A stretch of 64,000 nt of DNA from Natranaeroarchaeum sulfidigenes (GTDB lineage: Archaea > Halobacteriota > Halobacteria > Halobacteriales > Natronoarchaeaceae), in NCBI RefSeq assembly GCF_017094485.1, contig NZ_CP064786.1, positions 682,001 to 746,000 of the forward strand. The letters are read 5' to 3'. The notes below the pieces were generated by a model. It searched no databases and had not been told where the DNA came from. It saw only the letters and a program-made list of their open reading frames with translations. The position numbers and the translations under genes are program-made. Below, piece by piece: positions 9,476 to 17,471 of this stretch (position 1 is its first letter; every line of letters starts with the position of its first letter).

Positions 9476-9536
9476 ACTTCGAAAAGTGTATTCTTATACT
9501 TCAAAATCTATAGCTATTCACTTCGAAAAGTGTAGT
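9476..9536. repeat. array A: three 17-base elements at 22-base period
   Basis: Units ACTTCGAAAAGTGTATT (9476-9492), ACTTCAAAATCTATAGC (9498-9514) and ACTTCGAAAAGTGTAGT (9520-9536) start exactly 22 bases apart with 5-base spacers. The minus-strand spacer contains TATAAG (9493-9498), the best TATA candidate for the TatD-type gene. The same element recurs at 53026-53086 and 63038-63076. Two helical turns between units suggest binding on one DNA face. Confidence 0.8.
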
Positions 9537-9556
9537 CGTGGTTTCCCGGCGTTTCC

Positions 9557-10027
9557 TCACTCCCCGAGCAATACGGCGTCGTTCGCCGCATTCCGTAGCG
9601 CATCAGATCTGCCGTGCGTCCCAGGAGCGATCGCCACGGTACGGATGCCGTTCCGGCCCGCGGTCTCCAGCACCGGCTTGAAGTCCGTATCCCGCGAGGC
9701 GATCACCAGCACGTCGATCTCGTCGCGGACGGCCGTTTCGGCGGCGTCGATGGCGAGCTTGACGTCGACGTCACCGCTCGTGATGACGACCTCGTAGCCC
9801 CGCGCTTCGGCGGCCTGAATCAACCCCGGCGTGGCGTGTTCGTCGAGATAGAGTCGCGTGACGCCCAGCTGGCCGAACTCCGCGGCGGCGTCCCGAACGT
9901 CGTCGAGGTCGACGTCGAACTCGTCGCGGAGCACGTTCGGACCGTCCACGAACAGCCCGACCCGAACGCGGTCGGCGTTGTCGACCGCCGATATCCGGTC
10001 CTGCAGGGCGCGTAACCGATCAACCAT
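9557..10027 (-). CDS. NYN (PIN-like) domain protein, TIGR00288-like
   Basis: A 156-residue protein with the NYN fold hallmarks: an N-terminal acidic motif in VGLFVDGPNVLRDE, a second in SGDVDVKLAIDA, and VLVIASRDTDFKPVL. These carry the aspartates that bind metal in this nuclease superfamily, so it may act on RNA. The ATG at 10027 was chosen because family similarity starts at VDRLRALQDRI. It is upstream of the TatD-type gene on the same strand but separated by array A, so the two are probably not simply co-transcribed. Confidence 0.8.
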   Translation of the reverse strand: MVDRLRALQDRISAVDNADRVRVGLFVDGPNVLRDEFDVDLDDVRDAAAEFGQLGVTRLYLDEHATPGLIQAAEARGYEVVITSGDVDVKLAIDAAETAVRDEIDVLVIASRDTDFKPVLETAGRNGIRTVAIAPGTHGRSDALRNAANDAVLLGE

Positions 10028-10144
10028 GGGCGTTCTATCCAGTCTCGGCGGAAAGGTGTGACGAAACGCCGGGCGCGACAACTGCTCGATCCCCGGCACG
10101 GAACGGACGGAAAACCATTACTCCCTGCCCGACAATCCACCCGT

Positions 10145-11266
10145 ATGTCACTTCGCCTGCCGCCGCTCGCTGCGGTACACGACGACCGGGCCGCCAAACT
10201 TACCGACTTCGGCGGCTGGGAGATGCCCGTCGAGTTCGACTCGATTCGGACGGAACACGAGGCCGTCCGCGAGTCTGTCGGGATCTTCGACGTGTCACAC
10301 ATGAGCGAGATCGCGGTGAGCGGGCCCGAGGCCACCCGACTGATGCAACGGTTGACCTCGAACGACGTCACCGCCCTCTCGCCGGGTGACGCCCAGTACT
10401 CGATGATCACCGACGAGGCCGGGCTGATAATCGACGACACGGTGGTCTACCGGCTCCCCGAGGGCGACCGTGTGGTCGCCCCGGATGGCGACGACGCCCG
10501 GTATCTGTTCGTCCCGAACGCTGGCCACGACGAACTCATGTACGACCGGTGGGTCGCCCACCGCGACGAGTGGGGTCTCGATGCGAGCGTTACGAACCGC
10601 ACCGAGGAGTACGCGATGGTCGCCCTGCAGGGACCCGACGCGCCGGACACGCTCGCGGCAGTCACCGCGGGGGACATCCGAAATCTCTCTCCATTCCAGG
10701 CCGAGTACACGACGGTCGCGGGCGTCGACGCGCTCGTCTCCCGGACGGGCTACACCGGCGAGGACGGTTACGAGATCCTCGCGCCGTGGGACGAGGCCGA
10801 GACGGTCTGGTCGGCCTTCGAGTGTCAGCCCTGTGGACTCGGTGCACGCGACACGCTCCGGATCGAAGCCGGATTCTTGCTCTCGGGACAGGACTTCGAC
10901 TACGAGACAGACCCCCGCAATCCCTACGAGGCGGGCGTCAGCTTCAGCGTCAAACTCGATACCGAATTCGTCGGACGTGACGCGCTCGAAGGCGTTCACG
11001 AGGAGGGATCGGACCAGAAGTTCGTCGGCCTCCGTCTGATCGACCGGGGCGTCCCGCGGCACGGCTATCCGATCACGACGCCCGACGGCGAGACGATCGG
11101 CACCGTAACGAGCGGGACGATGAGCCCGACGCTCGACGAACCGATCGGACTGGGCTACGTCGACCACGAGCACGCCGACGTCGGTGAGACCGTCCGCGTC
11201 GAGATCCGCGGCCAGCCGAAAAAGGCAAGGGTCGAACCAGCAAACCTACTGGACGAATACAGATGA
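10145..11266 (+). CDS. gcvT: glycine cleavage system aminomethyltransferase (T protein)
   Basis: A 373-residue GcvT that moves the methylene group from aminomethylated H protein to tetrahydrofolate. The N-terminal VHDDRGAK-like segment, [19 protein letters not shown] and [13 protein letters not shown] are family signatures, and the C-terminal barrel ends in [18 protein letters not shown]. The ATG at 10145 starts the conserved region. It overlaps gcvH by four bases (ATGA), so the two are one transcription unit. Confidence 0.95.
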   Translation: MSLRLPPLAAVHDDRAAKLTDFGGWEMPVEFDSIRTEHEAVRESVGIFDVSHMSEIAVSGPEATRLMQRLTSNDVTALSPGDAQYSMITDEAGLIIDDTVVYRLPEGDRVVAPDGDDARYLFVPNAGHDELMYDRWVAHRDEWGLDASVTNRTEEYAMVALQGPDAPDTLAAVTAGDIRNLSPFQAEYTTVAGVDALVSRTGYTGEDGYEILAPWDEAETVWSAFECQPCGLGARDTLRIEAGFLLSGQDFDYETDPRNPYEAGVSFSVKLDTEFVGRDALEGVHEEGSDQKFVGLRLIDRGVPRHGYPITTPDGETIGTVTSGTMSPTLDEPIGLGYVDHEHADVGETVRVEIRGQPKKARVEPANLLDEYR

Positions 11267-11646
11267 GCTTCGAAACCCCCGACGAACTCGGCTACCTGGA
11301 ATCCCACGAGTGGGCGCGACGCGACGGAGACACCGTTCGCGTCGGCATCACGGACTTCGCGCAGGACGAACTCGGCGACGTCGTCTTCGTCGAACTTCCC
11401 GACGTCGGCGACGATCTCGACGCCGAAGCGCAGTTCGGCGTCATCGAGAGCATCAAGGCCGTCTCGGATCTGTACGCCCCCGTGAGCGGCGAGGTCACCG
11501 CGGTCAACGAGGAGCTCTTTAGCGCCCCGGAACTCGTCAACGACGACCCCTACGGCGAGGGATGGATGCTCGAACTCGAACTCGCCGACGAGAGCGACCT
11601 CGACGACCTGCTGTCGGCCGAGGCGTACGCCGACCAGACGGAGTAA
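11263..11646 (+). CDS. gcvH: glycine cleavage system H protein
   Basis: A 127-residue lipoyl carrier. The lipoylated lysine is in the [17 protein letters not shown] motif (K67 region), and the usual ESHEWAR and GWMLELEL segments are present. The start overlaps the gcvT stop. It shuttles the aminomethyl group from the P protein to GcvT. The dihydrolipoamide dehydrogenase (L protein) is not in this window. Confidence 0.96.
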   Translation: MSFETPDELGYLESHEWARRDGDTVRVGITDFAQDELGDVVFVELPDVGDDLDAEAQFGVIESIKAVSDLYAPVSGEVTAVNEELFSAPELVNDDPYGEGWMLELELADESDLDDLLSAEAYADQTE

Positions 11647-11648
11647 GC

Positions 11649-11780
11649 CTACTCGAACACGATCGGTCCGTTTTCCGGCTCCAGTCGAACCCTCTCGCCG
11701 AGCGACAGCGGCGCGATCGGCGTGAGGACGGCGATTCGGTCGCCCGGCTCCATCGGCGGCGGTACGACGGACTCCGGCAT
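11649..11780 (-). pseudogene. internally deleted remnant of an S66 LD-carboxypeptidase-like gene
   Basis: The 43-codon frame joins what look like the two ends of an S66 peptidase: an N-terminal VVPPPMEPGDRIAVLTP, typical of the first strand, runs straight into LSLGERVRLEPENGPIVFE, typical of the last strand. The roughly 250-300 residues between, including the catalytic Ser, Glu and His, are absent. The frame is still open, so this could be a precise in-frame deletion. A short expressed peptide cannot be excluded. It is antisense to and between gcvH and gcvPA. Confidence 0.55.
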
Positions 11781-11930
11781 GGTCGACACGACGTGAGGGG
11801 GCTGAAAGAGGTCATCCCGACCGAATGCAGCATTTGATATAGCGTTGATTGATATACGCCTGTTTCGCATCGTCTCAGTTCCCTGTACGATATCGCCAAC
11901 TGCAGCGTCGCAGTCTCCGGAACCGGGATT

Positions 11931-11950
11931 CTGATATACGACTAGTCGTA
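11931..11950 (+). promoter_or_regulatory. gcvPA promoter with perfect 14-base palindrome
   Basis: A TATA-like GATATA (11933-11938) is followed at once by TACGACTAGTCGTA (11937-11950), a perfect palindrome that overlaps the last bases of the TATA element. A regulator bound here would block transcription factor access. The distance from TATA to the GTG at 11961 suits a leaderless start there. Confidence 0.5.
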
Positions 11951-11960
11951 ACCCCCACTC

Positions 11961-12002
11961 GTGACAGCTCTACACGGTAGCCGGGTGGGAATCCAGCCGT
12001 GA
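11961..12002 (+). CDS. possible 13-codon leader peptide overlapping gcvPA
   Basis: GTG at 11961 lies about 27 bases after the TATA element, where a leaderless transcript would begin. It opens a 13-codon frame ([13 protein letters not shown]) whose TGA stop (12000-12002) overlaps the GTG start of gcvPA (11999). This geometry would deliver a terminating ribosome to the gcvPA start. It may be coincidence; there is no homology evidence for so short a frame. Confidence 0.3.
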   Translation: MTALHGSRVGIQP

Positions 12003-13333
12003 CCCGCTCCGGTGGAAGCCCGTACGCGCCCCACACTGACGCCGAGACTGCGGCGATGCTCGCCGACATCGGTGTTGAGGCGGAGGCCGACCTGTTTGAT
12101 ATCCCCGAGGGGGTCGGCTTCGACGGTGCGTTCGGGATCGATTCACGCAGTGAACGAGAAGTACGAACGGAGGTCGAACGGATGCTCGGCCGCAACGACG
12201 ACATGGTCGAGTTGCTCGGCCGCGGCCACTACGATACGTACGTCCCCTCGCTGGTCGACAACCTCTCCCAGCGCGCCGAGTTTCTGACGTCGTACACCCA
12301 GTACCAGCCCGAGGTCTCGCAGGGCTTTCTGCAGGTACTGTTCGAGTACCAGTCGATGCTGGCCGAACTCACCGGGCTCGAAGTCGCGAACTGCTCGATG
12401 TACGACGCGGCGACGGCCCTCGGTGAGACGGCGACCCTGGCCGATCGGATCAGATCGACGACCGGCCAGCGCGTGCTCGTGCCCGCTCATCTCCGCTCGG
12501 GCAAACGTGGGGTGCTGGACAACTACGTCGCCGGAACCGACCTGCACGTCGAGTCGTACCCGATGGACGACGGCTGTGTCGACGTCGACGCGCTGGCCGA
12601 GCTGGTCGAGGACGACGTCGTCCTCGTCTACGCGGAAAGTCCGACGGTTCGGGGCGTTATCGAGGAACGACTGGATTCCATCGCCGGAATCGCGGACGGC
12701 CACGACGCCCTCTTTGCACTCGGCTCCGATCCGGTCTCGCTCTCGGTGCTCGAAAAACCGGCACGGGTCGGTGCGGATGTCGTGATCGGCGATGCGAGCG
12801 TCCTCGGTCTCCCGGCGAGCTACGGCATGGGACTGGGGATGTTTGCCACCCGCGAGGAGTACGTCCGGCAGGTGCCGGGACGGCTGGTCGGGGCGAGTGA
12901 GGACGCCGCGGAGCGACGCGCCTACACGCTCACGCTCCAGACCCGCGAGCAGCATATCCGGCAGGAACGGGCGACAAGTAACATCTGCACGAATCAGGCG
13001 TGGGTCGCGCTCCGTGCAGCCATCCACGCGGCGTGGCTCGGCCCGAGTGGCCTCGTCGAGACCGCACGGGACTCGATCGTCCGGACGAGCCGCCTCGCCG
13101 ACGCCCTCGACGAGCTTTCGGGGATCGACGCCCCCGTCCACGACCGTCATCACCTCCGCGAGTTCGTCGCGGAAACCGAGCAGCCCGCAGTCGACATCGT
13201 CGATGCACTCGCCGATCAGGGCTATGCAGTTCATGCCGTCGATGACCACGAAATACAACTGTGCGTGAACGACCTCACCGAAGACGATCTCGACGGCTTC
13301 GTCGCCGCCGTTACCGAGGTGATCGAGGGATGA
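11999..13333 (+). CDS. gcvPA: glycine dehydrogenase (decarboxylating) subunit 1
   Basis: A 444-residue N-terminal half of the P protein, which in haloarchaea is split in two genes. It has PYAPHTDAE near the start, [33 protein letters not shown], and [12 protein letters not shown]. With subunit 2 it decarboxylates glycine using PLP and loads the aminomethyl group on GcvH. The start is GTG at 11999, which keeps the SPYAPHT segment; no upstream ATG is in frame. Its stop overlaps gcvPB (ATGA). Confidence 0.93.
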   Translation: MTRSGGSPYAPHTDAETAAMLADIGVEAEADLFDIPEGVGFDGAFGIDSRSEREVRTEVERMLGRNDDMVELLGRGHYDTYVPSLVDNLSQRAEFLTSYTQYQPEVSQGFLQVLFEYQSMLAELTGLEVANCSMYDAATALGETATLADRIRSTTGQRVLVPAHLRSGKRGVLDNYVAGTDLHVESYPMDDGCVDVDALAELVEDDVVLVYAESPTVRGVIEERLDSIAGIADGHDALFALGSDPVSLSVLEKPARVGADVVIGDASVLGLPASYGMGLGMFATREEYVRQVPGRLVGASEDAAERRAYTLTLQTREQHIRQERATSNICTNQAWVALRAAIHAAWLGPSGLVETARDSIVRTSRLADALDELSGIDAPVHDRHHLREFVAETEQPAVDIVDALADQGYAVHAVDDHEIQLCVNDLTEDDLDGFVAAVTEVIEG

Positions 13334-14784
13334 CGTTCGATCAGGCCCGCTGGCGACGTGACGACGAGTCGGTCTACGAACCGCTGCTGTCCGAGAAGGA
13401 CGAGACGACGGTGGAGATCAACGGCGGTGACGCTGAATCAGCTGATGACAGCACTGTCGACGTCCCACTGCCCGACGAACTCACCCGTGACGAACTCACG
13501 CTTCCAGAGCTTTCCGAACCTGAACTCGCGCGTCACTACACCCGACTCTCGCAGATGACCTACGCCATCGACACGGGACCGTATCCGCTGGGCAGCTGTA
13601 CGATGAAGTACAACCCGAAGTTCACCGAGGACGTCGCCGGTCTCAGCGACGCCGCCATCCACCCGGATCGGCCCGAACGCCGAAAACAGGGCACTCTGGA
13701 GCTTCAGTACCGACTACAGGACTACCTCGCACGGATCGGCGGGATGGATGCCGTCTCACTGCAGCCCCCAGCCGGTGCGGCTGGCGAGTTCACCGGCATT
13801 CTGGTCGCAAAGGCCTATCACGAAGCGCGAGGCGACGACCGGAGTGAGGTTATCATCCCGGAGAGCGCTCACGGGACGAACTTCGCCAGCGCCGCCCTGG
13901 GCGGCTACGACGTGGTCTCGCTGCCCGGCGGCGAGGACGGTCGCGTTGATCTCGACGCTCTGGACACCGCGCTGTCCGAGGAGACCGCAGCGCTCATGCT
14001 GACGAACCCGAACACGCTCGGCCTCTTTGAGCGCGATATCGAGGAGATCGCCGCGATGGTTCATGACGTCGGCGGACTGCTCTATTATGACGGTGCGAAC
14101 CTGAACGCCCTGCTCGGTCGCGCCCGCCCCGGCGATATGGGCTTTGACATCATGCACTACAACGTGCACAAGACGTTCGCGACGCCCCACGGGGGCGGTG
14201 GCCCCGGCGCGGGGCCGGTCGGCGTCGTCGACGAGCTTGCCGAGTTCCTGCCTGCTCCCCGGGTCCGGCGTTCCGAGATGGGCTACGAGGAGTTCAGGCC
14301 CGAACACTCGATCGGCAAGGTTCATGGCTTTTCGGGCAACTGGCTCGTCCTCGTGAAGGCGTACGCCTACATCGCTCGGCTCGGCGACGAAGGGCTCGCG
14401 GACGCCAGCGCGAAGGCCGTGCTGAACGCCAATTATCTCGGCGAGCAGGTCGAGTACGAGGTCCCATACGGTCCGTTCCACCACGAGTTCGTGGCCAGTG
14501 CGGGCGAGCAGGACGCCGCCGATGTCGCAAAGCGGATGCTCGATTACGGCGTCCACCCGCCGACGACGAAGTGGCCCGAAATCGTCGGCGAGGCGCTGAT
14601 GACGGAGCCAACCGAGATCGAGAGCAAGGATACACTCGATCAGCTCGCACGGGCGTTCAACGCGGTAATCGAGGAGGACGACGAGACGCTCGCGAGCGCT
14701 CCCGAACGAACGGCTGCGCGGCTGATCGACCAGACGGCGGCCGCCCGAAACCTGCGGCTCTCCTGGCAGGCACTCGACGAATAG
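13330..14784 (+). CDS. gcvPB: glycine dehydrogenase (decarboxylating) subunit 2
   Basis: A 484-residue C-terminal half of the P protein carrying the PLP site: the lysine is in [19 protein letters not shown]. Other family segments are [29 protein letters not shown] and [12 protein letters not shown]. The ATG at 13330 overlaps the gcvPA stop by four bases, so the subunits are co-translated. The frame also stays open upstream, but that part is a shadow of gcvPA. Confidence 0.95.
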   Translation: MTFDQARWRRDDESVYEPLLSEKDETTVEINGGDAESADDSTVDVPLPDELTRDELTLPELSEPELARHYTRLSQMTYAIDTGPYPLGSCTMKYNPKFTEDVAGLSDAAIHPDRPERRKQGTLELQYRLQDYLARIGGMDAVSLQPPAGAAGEFTGILVAKAYHEARGDDRSEVIIPESAHGTNFASAALGGYDVVSLPGGEDGRVDLDALDTALSEETAALMLTNPNTLGLFERDIEEIAAMVHDVGGLLYYDGANLNALLGRARPGDMGFDIMHYNVHKTFATPHGGGGPGAGPVGVVDELAEFLPAPRVRRSEMGYEEFRPEHSIGKVHGFSGNWLVLVKAYAYIARLGDEGLADASAKAVLNANYLGEQVEYEVPYGPFHHEFVASAGEQDAADVAKRMLDYGVHPPTTKWPEIVGEALMTEPTEIESKDTLDQLARAFNAVIEEDDETLASAPERTAARLIDQTAAARNLRLSWQALDE

Positions 14785-14825
14785 GCTAGTAACCTCTACC
14801 CGGTTTTGGCAGTGAATTCAGTAAT

Positions 14826-14835
14826 CCTTAATAAC
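14826..14835 (+). promoter_or_regulatory. TATA element of the NikR-like gene
   Basis: CCTTAATAAC lies 22-31 bases before the ATG at 14857, the position expected for a haloarchaeal leaderless promoter. Confidence 0.45.
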
Positions 14836-14856
14836 GAAACGCGCTTCGATTAACAT

Positions 14857-15288
14857 ATGACTGTCGTAAGCGTCTCGATGCCCGAGGAACTGCTCGAACG
14901 GATCGACGAGTTTGCCGACGACCACGGCTACACCGGCCGTAGCGAAGTTATGCGGGAAGCATCCCGGGGATTGCTGGGTGAATTCGAGGACAAACAGCTC
15001 GAGGGGAAGGAGCTAATGGGCGTGGTGACCGTCGTCTTCGATTACGAGACAACCAGCGTCGAAGAGCAGATGATGCATCTTCGTCACGAACACGAAGATC
15101 TGGTCGCCTCGAACTTCCACAGCCACGTCGGCGAAAGCTACTGCATGGAGCTCTTCGTGCTTGAAGGTCAGCTAGAGGAGATCTCGACGTTCGTCGGCAA
15201 GATTCGGGCGACTCAGGATACTCTCTCGGTCGATTACTCCGTGCTCCCGCTCGACGAGTTCGCACGAGGGATCTCCGAAGCGCTCTAG
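14857..15288 (+). CDS. nikR: NikR-like nickel-responsive ribbon-helix-helix regulator
   Basis: A 143-residue protein with an N-terminal ribbon-helix-helix ([33 protein letters not shown]) and a C-terminal ACT-like metal domain. The metal ligands expected for NikR are visible as H-x-H and a later Cys in [14 protein letters not shown], plus MHLRHEHED. It probably senses a divalent metal and represses transport genes. It precedes a CDF transporter on the same strand with a 62-base gap, suggesting a linked metal-homeostasis role. Which metal is bound is inferred. Confidence 0.85.
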   Translation: MTVVSVSMPEELLERIDEFADDHGYTGRSEVMREASRGLLGEFEDKQLEGKELMGVVTVVFDYETTSVEEQMMHLRHEHEDLVASNFHSHVGESYCMELFVLEGQLEEISTFVGKIRATQDTLSVDYSVLPLDEFARGISEAL

Positions 15289-15326
15289 TACGACGGGTTA
15301 CCGCTTCTCCCGATGACAAGCTTCAA

Positions 15327-15345
15327 GTTTAGACTGAATCTAAAC
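15327..15345 (+). promoter_or_regulatory. dyad operator over the CDF transporter promoter
   Basis: GTTTAGA and TCTAAAC are perfect 7-base inverted arms around CTGAA, ending 5 bases before the ATG of the CDF gene. The left arm contains TTTAGA at about -23, so it probably overlaps the TATA element. The TTTAG...CTAAA form resembles DtxR/SirR-family operators, which is an inference from appearance. Confidence 0.5.
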
Positions 15346-15350
15346 CGACT

Positions 15351-16250
15351 ATGGACGACGCCGAGCAGTCACGATTTGCCCGCGCCTCGTGGGTCAACGT
15401 GCTCGGAAACGCGGCCAAAATCGTCGTCGAGGGGGCAGTCGGCCTCGCCTTTGGCTCCGTGGCCCTGCTGGCCGACGCCGCACACTCGATCGCCGATCTG
15501 GTCGCTTCGATCGTCGTACTGATCTGGGGGCAGGCCCGGTTCAAGGATCCCGACGCGACACATCCCCACGGCCACTCGCGGATAGAACCCCTTACGGCGC
15601 TGTTCGTCGGGGTCGCGATCGCCCTCCTCGGAATCAATCTTCTGTACGAGTCGGTGCAGGGCCTGCTCGCCGACGAGTTTGCCCAGTTCAGCTACCTTCT
15701 ACTCGGCGCGCTCGCCTTTGCGATCGCCGATATGTACGCCGTCTACTGGTACACGAAGCGAGTTAATGAGGATCTCGGCTCGACCGCGCTGTCGGCACTC
15801 GCCACCGACTGCCTGAACGATATCTACACCTCGCTTGCGGTCGTCGCGGGCGTACTCGGCGTTCTGCTTGGCTATCCACTGCTCGATCCGCTTGCCGGTG
15901 CACTGGTGAGCGTGCTGGTCGTGTATCAGGGCGTTTCGATCGGGCGGGAGAACGTCTCGTATCTTGTCGGCGCAGCACCGTCGGACGAGCAGCGGGCGGC
16001 AGTCCGGGAGACGATACAGTCACATCCGGATGTCCAGGGCGTTCACGATCTGGTCGTCTTCTACGATGGGACAGTCCTGGAAGTCGAAGCCCATGCCGAG
16101 GTGGACGGGGGCCTCCCGCTCCGTGAAGCCCACGATGTGGAGTCGGAGCTCGTCGACATGTTGCGGGCCGAAGAGGACGTCGGGGACGCCCATGTTCATC
16201 TCGATCCATCCGGCGTGGGTGAGTGGAAAGACGCCGAGGAGAACAACTAG
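15351..16250 (+). CDS. cation diffusion facilitator (CDF) metal efflux transporter
   Basis: A 299-residue inner-membrane transporter. HSIADLVAS and the paired DCLNDIYTS (in ATDCLNDIYTSLAV) give the D/H-x3-D metal sites of the transmembrane domain. The signature HPHGHSRIEPL is present, and the C-terminal cytoplasmic domain (EVEAHAEVDGGLPLREAHD, DAHVHLDP) is typical. It exports divalent cations such as Mn, Fe, Zn or Co in exchange for protons; the metal is not determined. The next small gene on the other strand overlaps its stop by four bases. Confidence 0.9.
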   Translation: MDDAEQSRFARASWVNVLGNAAKIVVEGAVGLAFGSVALLADAAHSIADLVASIVVLIWGQARFKDPDATHPHGHSRIEPLTALFVGVAIALLGINLLYESVQGLLADEFAQFSYLLLGALAFAIADMYAVYWYTKRVNEDLGSTALSALATDCLNDIYTSLAVVAGVLGVLLGYPLLDPLAGALVSVLVVYQGVSIGRENVSYLVGAAPSDEQRAAVRETIQSHPDVQGVHDLVVFYDGTVLEVEAHAEVDGGLPLREAHDVESELVDMLRAEEDVGDAHVHLDPSGVGEWKDAEENN

Positions 16251-16408
16251 GCAGCGGCCGTGTCGACGTCCTCACCGATCCGAACGACGCCACGTTCACA
16301 CTCCGAACAGCGCCACTTCGTCTTCGTACCCAGATGGAGTTCCGTGCTCGCCGCGAGCCAGAACGTCGTTTCACCCTCGCAGGTGGGGCAGTAGATCTCG
16401 CGTTCCAT
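16247..16408 (-). CDS. small zinc beta-ribbon protein (DUF7838-like)
   Basis: A 53-residue frame with CPTC at 7-10 and CSEC at 34-37, plus the conserved-looking AASTELHLGTKTKWRC. Such small zinc-ribbon proteins are widespread in haloarchaea and uncharacterised. It overlaps the 3' end of the convergent CDF gene by four bases. The family name is from memory and less certain than the zinc ribbon itself. Confidence 0.72.
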   Translation of the reverse strand: MEREIYCPTCEGETTFWLAASTELHLGTKTKWRCSECERGVVRIGEDVDTAAA

Positions 16409-16618
16409 ACCTCGGTGTTTCCGGTCTGTCCGCTTAATCCCTCTGATTGGGGGCAGTCCCGTTCGATAGTTGGAATCGCTCAGGATAGCCCGGTAACGGT
16501 AAAAATCAAGGTATATATGCTATGTAGCTATACAAAACTCATCGTTCGGTGCCGCTCCCAGTTTCTAAGAATCACAGCATCTTTTTCGAGGGTGTCGTCC
16601 CGACTCTCACCCGGAACG

Positions 16619-16840
16619 ATGGATCAGGAGACACTACAATCCGAACTGGAAGCGACTGGCGAACTGATGGTAAACGTCGAGGAGTTCGACGTGCCTCTGG
16701 AGCTACACCTTCACGACACCGAAATCGGGACAGAACAGGTCACGCTGGACCTGTCGGACGGGACGCTCACGTTCGCGCTCGATTCGATCACCGGCTACTG
16801 GAAACACTACCACTCGCTGGCGGACTACGGGCTAGAGTAA
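16619..16840 (+). CDS. hypothetical acidic protein
   Basis: A 73-residue acidic protein (MDQETLQSELEATGELMV...) with alternating beta character and no recognised motif. The ATG at 16619 was chosen because upstream codons have lower coding character. It lies alone between the zinc-ribbon gene and the adenosyltransferase. Amino-acid composition fits a haloarchaeal protein; function unknown. Confidence 0.6.
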   Translation: MDQETLQSELEATGELMVNVEEFDVPLELHLHDTEIGTEQVTLDLSDGTLTFALDSITGYWKHYHSLADYGLE

Positions 16841-16914
16841 CCCGGTCACATCCGGTTTTGCCGTGACCGCTTCGGGTAGCATCAACTAAGGTCGCTCGGG
16901 CCCACAATCCTCGT

Positions 16915-17448
16915 ATGAAGATCTACACCGGTCGCGGTGACGAGGGAATGACCGATCTACGGAACATGTCGCGGGTCTCGAAGACCAGCGCGCGTATCGA
17001 GGCCTACGGCACCGTCGACGAGGTTAACGCCCTCATCGGCGCAGTCCGGCCGAGCGGCTACGACGACATCGACGACCAGCTCGAACGGATTCAGAACCAC
17101 CTTCACATCGCACAGGCGGACCTCGCAAACCCTGCACCCGAGAAGGACGACCCTGTCATCACCGAGGGGCACGTCGAAACGCTGGAAGGCTGGATCGACG
17201 ACCACGACGAGGAACTCGACCCGCTGGAGAGCTTCATCCTGCCCGGTGGCGGCGAAAGCGGTGCGAGCCTGCATCACGCACGGGCTGTCTGTCGTCGCGC
17301 GGAGCGCCGTGCCGTAGCGCTGGCTGCCGAGGAGACGATTAACGACGTCGTGATCGAGTACCTGAACCGGCTTTCGGACGCGCTGTTCGTGCTCGCTCGC
17401 GTGGTGAACAAGCGCGACGACGTGCCTGAAGAGAATCCGACCTACTGA
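16915..17448 (+). CDS. pduO: PduO-type ATP:cob(I)alamin adenosyltransferase
   Basis: A 177-residue PduO-family enzyme that makes adenosylcobalamin. Signatures are KIYTGRGDEGMTDL near the start (ATP binding), EAYGTVDEVNALIG, FILPGGGESGASLHHARAVCRRAER and YLNRLSDALFVLAR. Full length for the family. The gene ends 23 bases before the convergent adenine deaminase. Confidence 0.93.
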   Translation: MKIYTGRGDEGMTDLRNMSRVSKTSARIEAYGTVDEVNALIGAVRPSGYDDIDDQLERIQNHLHIAQADLANPAPEKDDPVITEGHVETLEGWIDDHDEELDPLESFILPGGGESGASLHHARAVCRRAERRAVALAAEETINDVVIEYLNRLSDALFVLARVVNKRDDVPEENPTY

Positions 17449-17471
17449 GCTACTCGCCTCCTGTCCGTCTT

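Noticed and set aside
9476-9536. CRISPR or IS terminal repeats for the 22-base arrays
   Set aside because: The 5-base spacers and 17-base units are far too short for CRISPR, and no transposase or target duplication is present.
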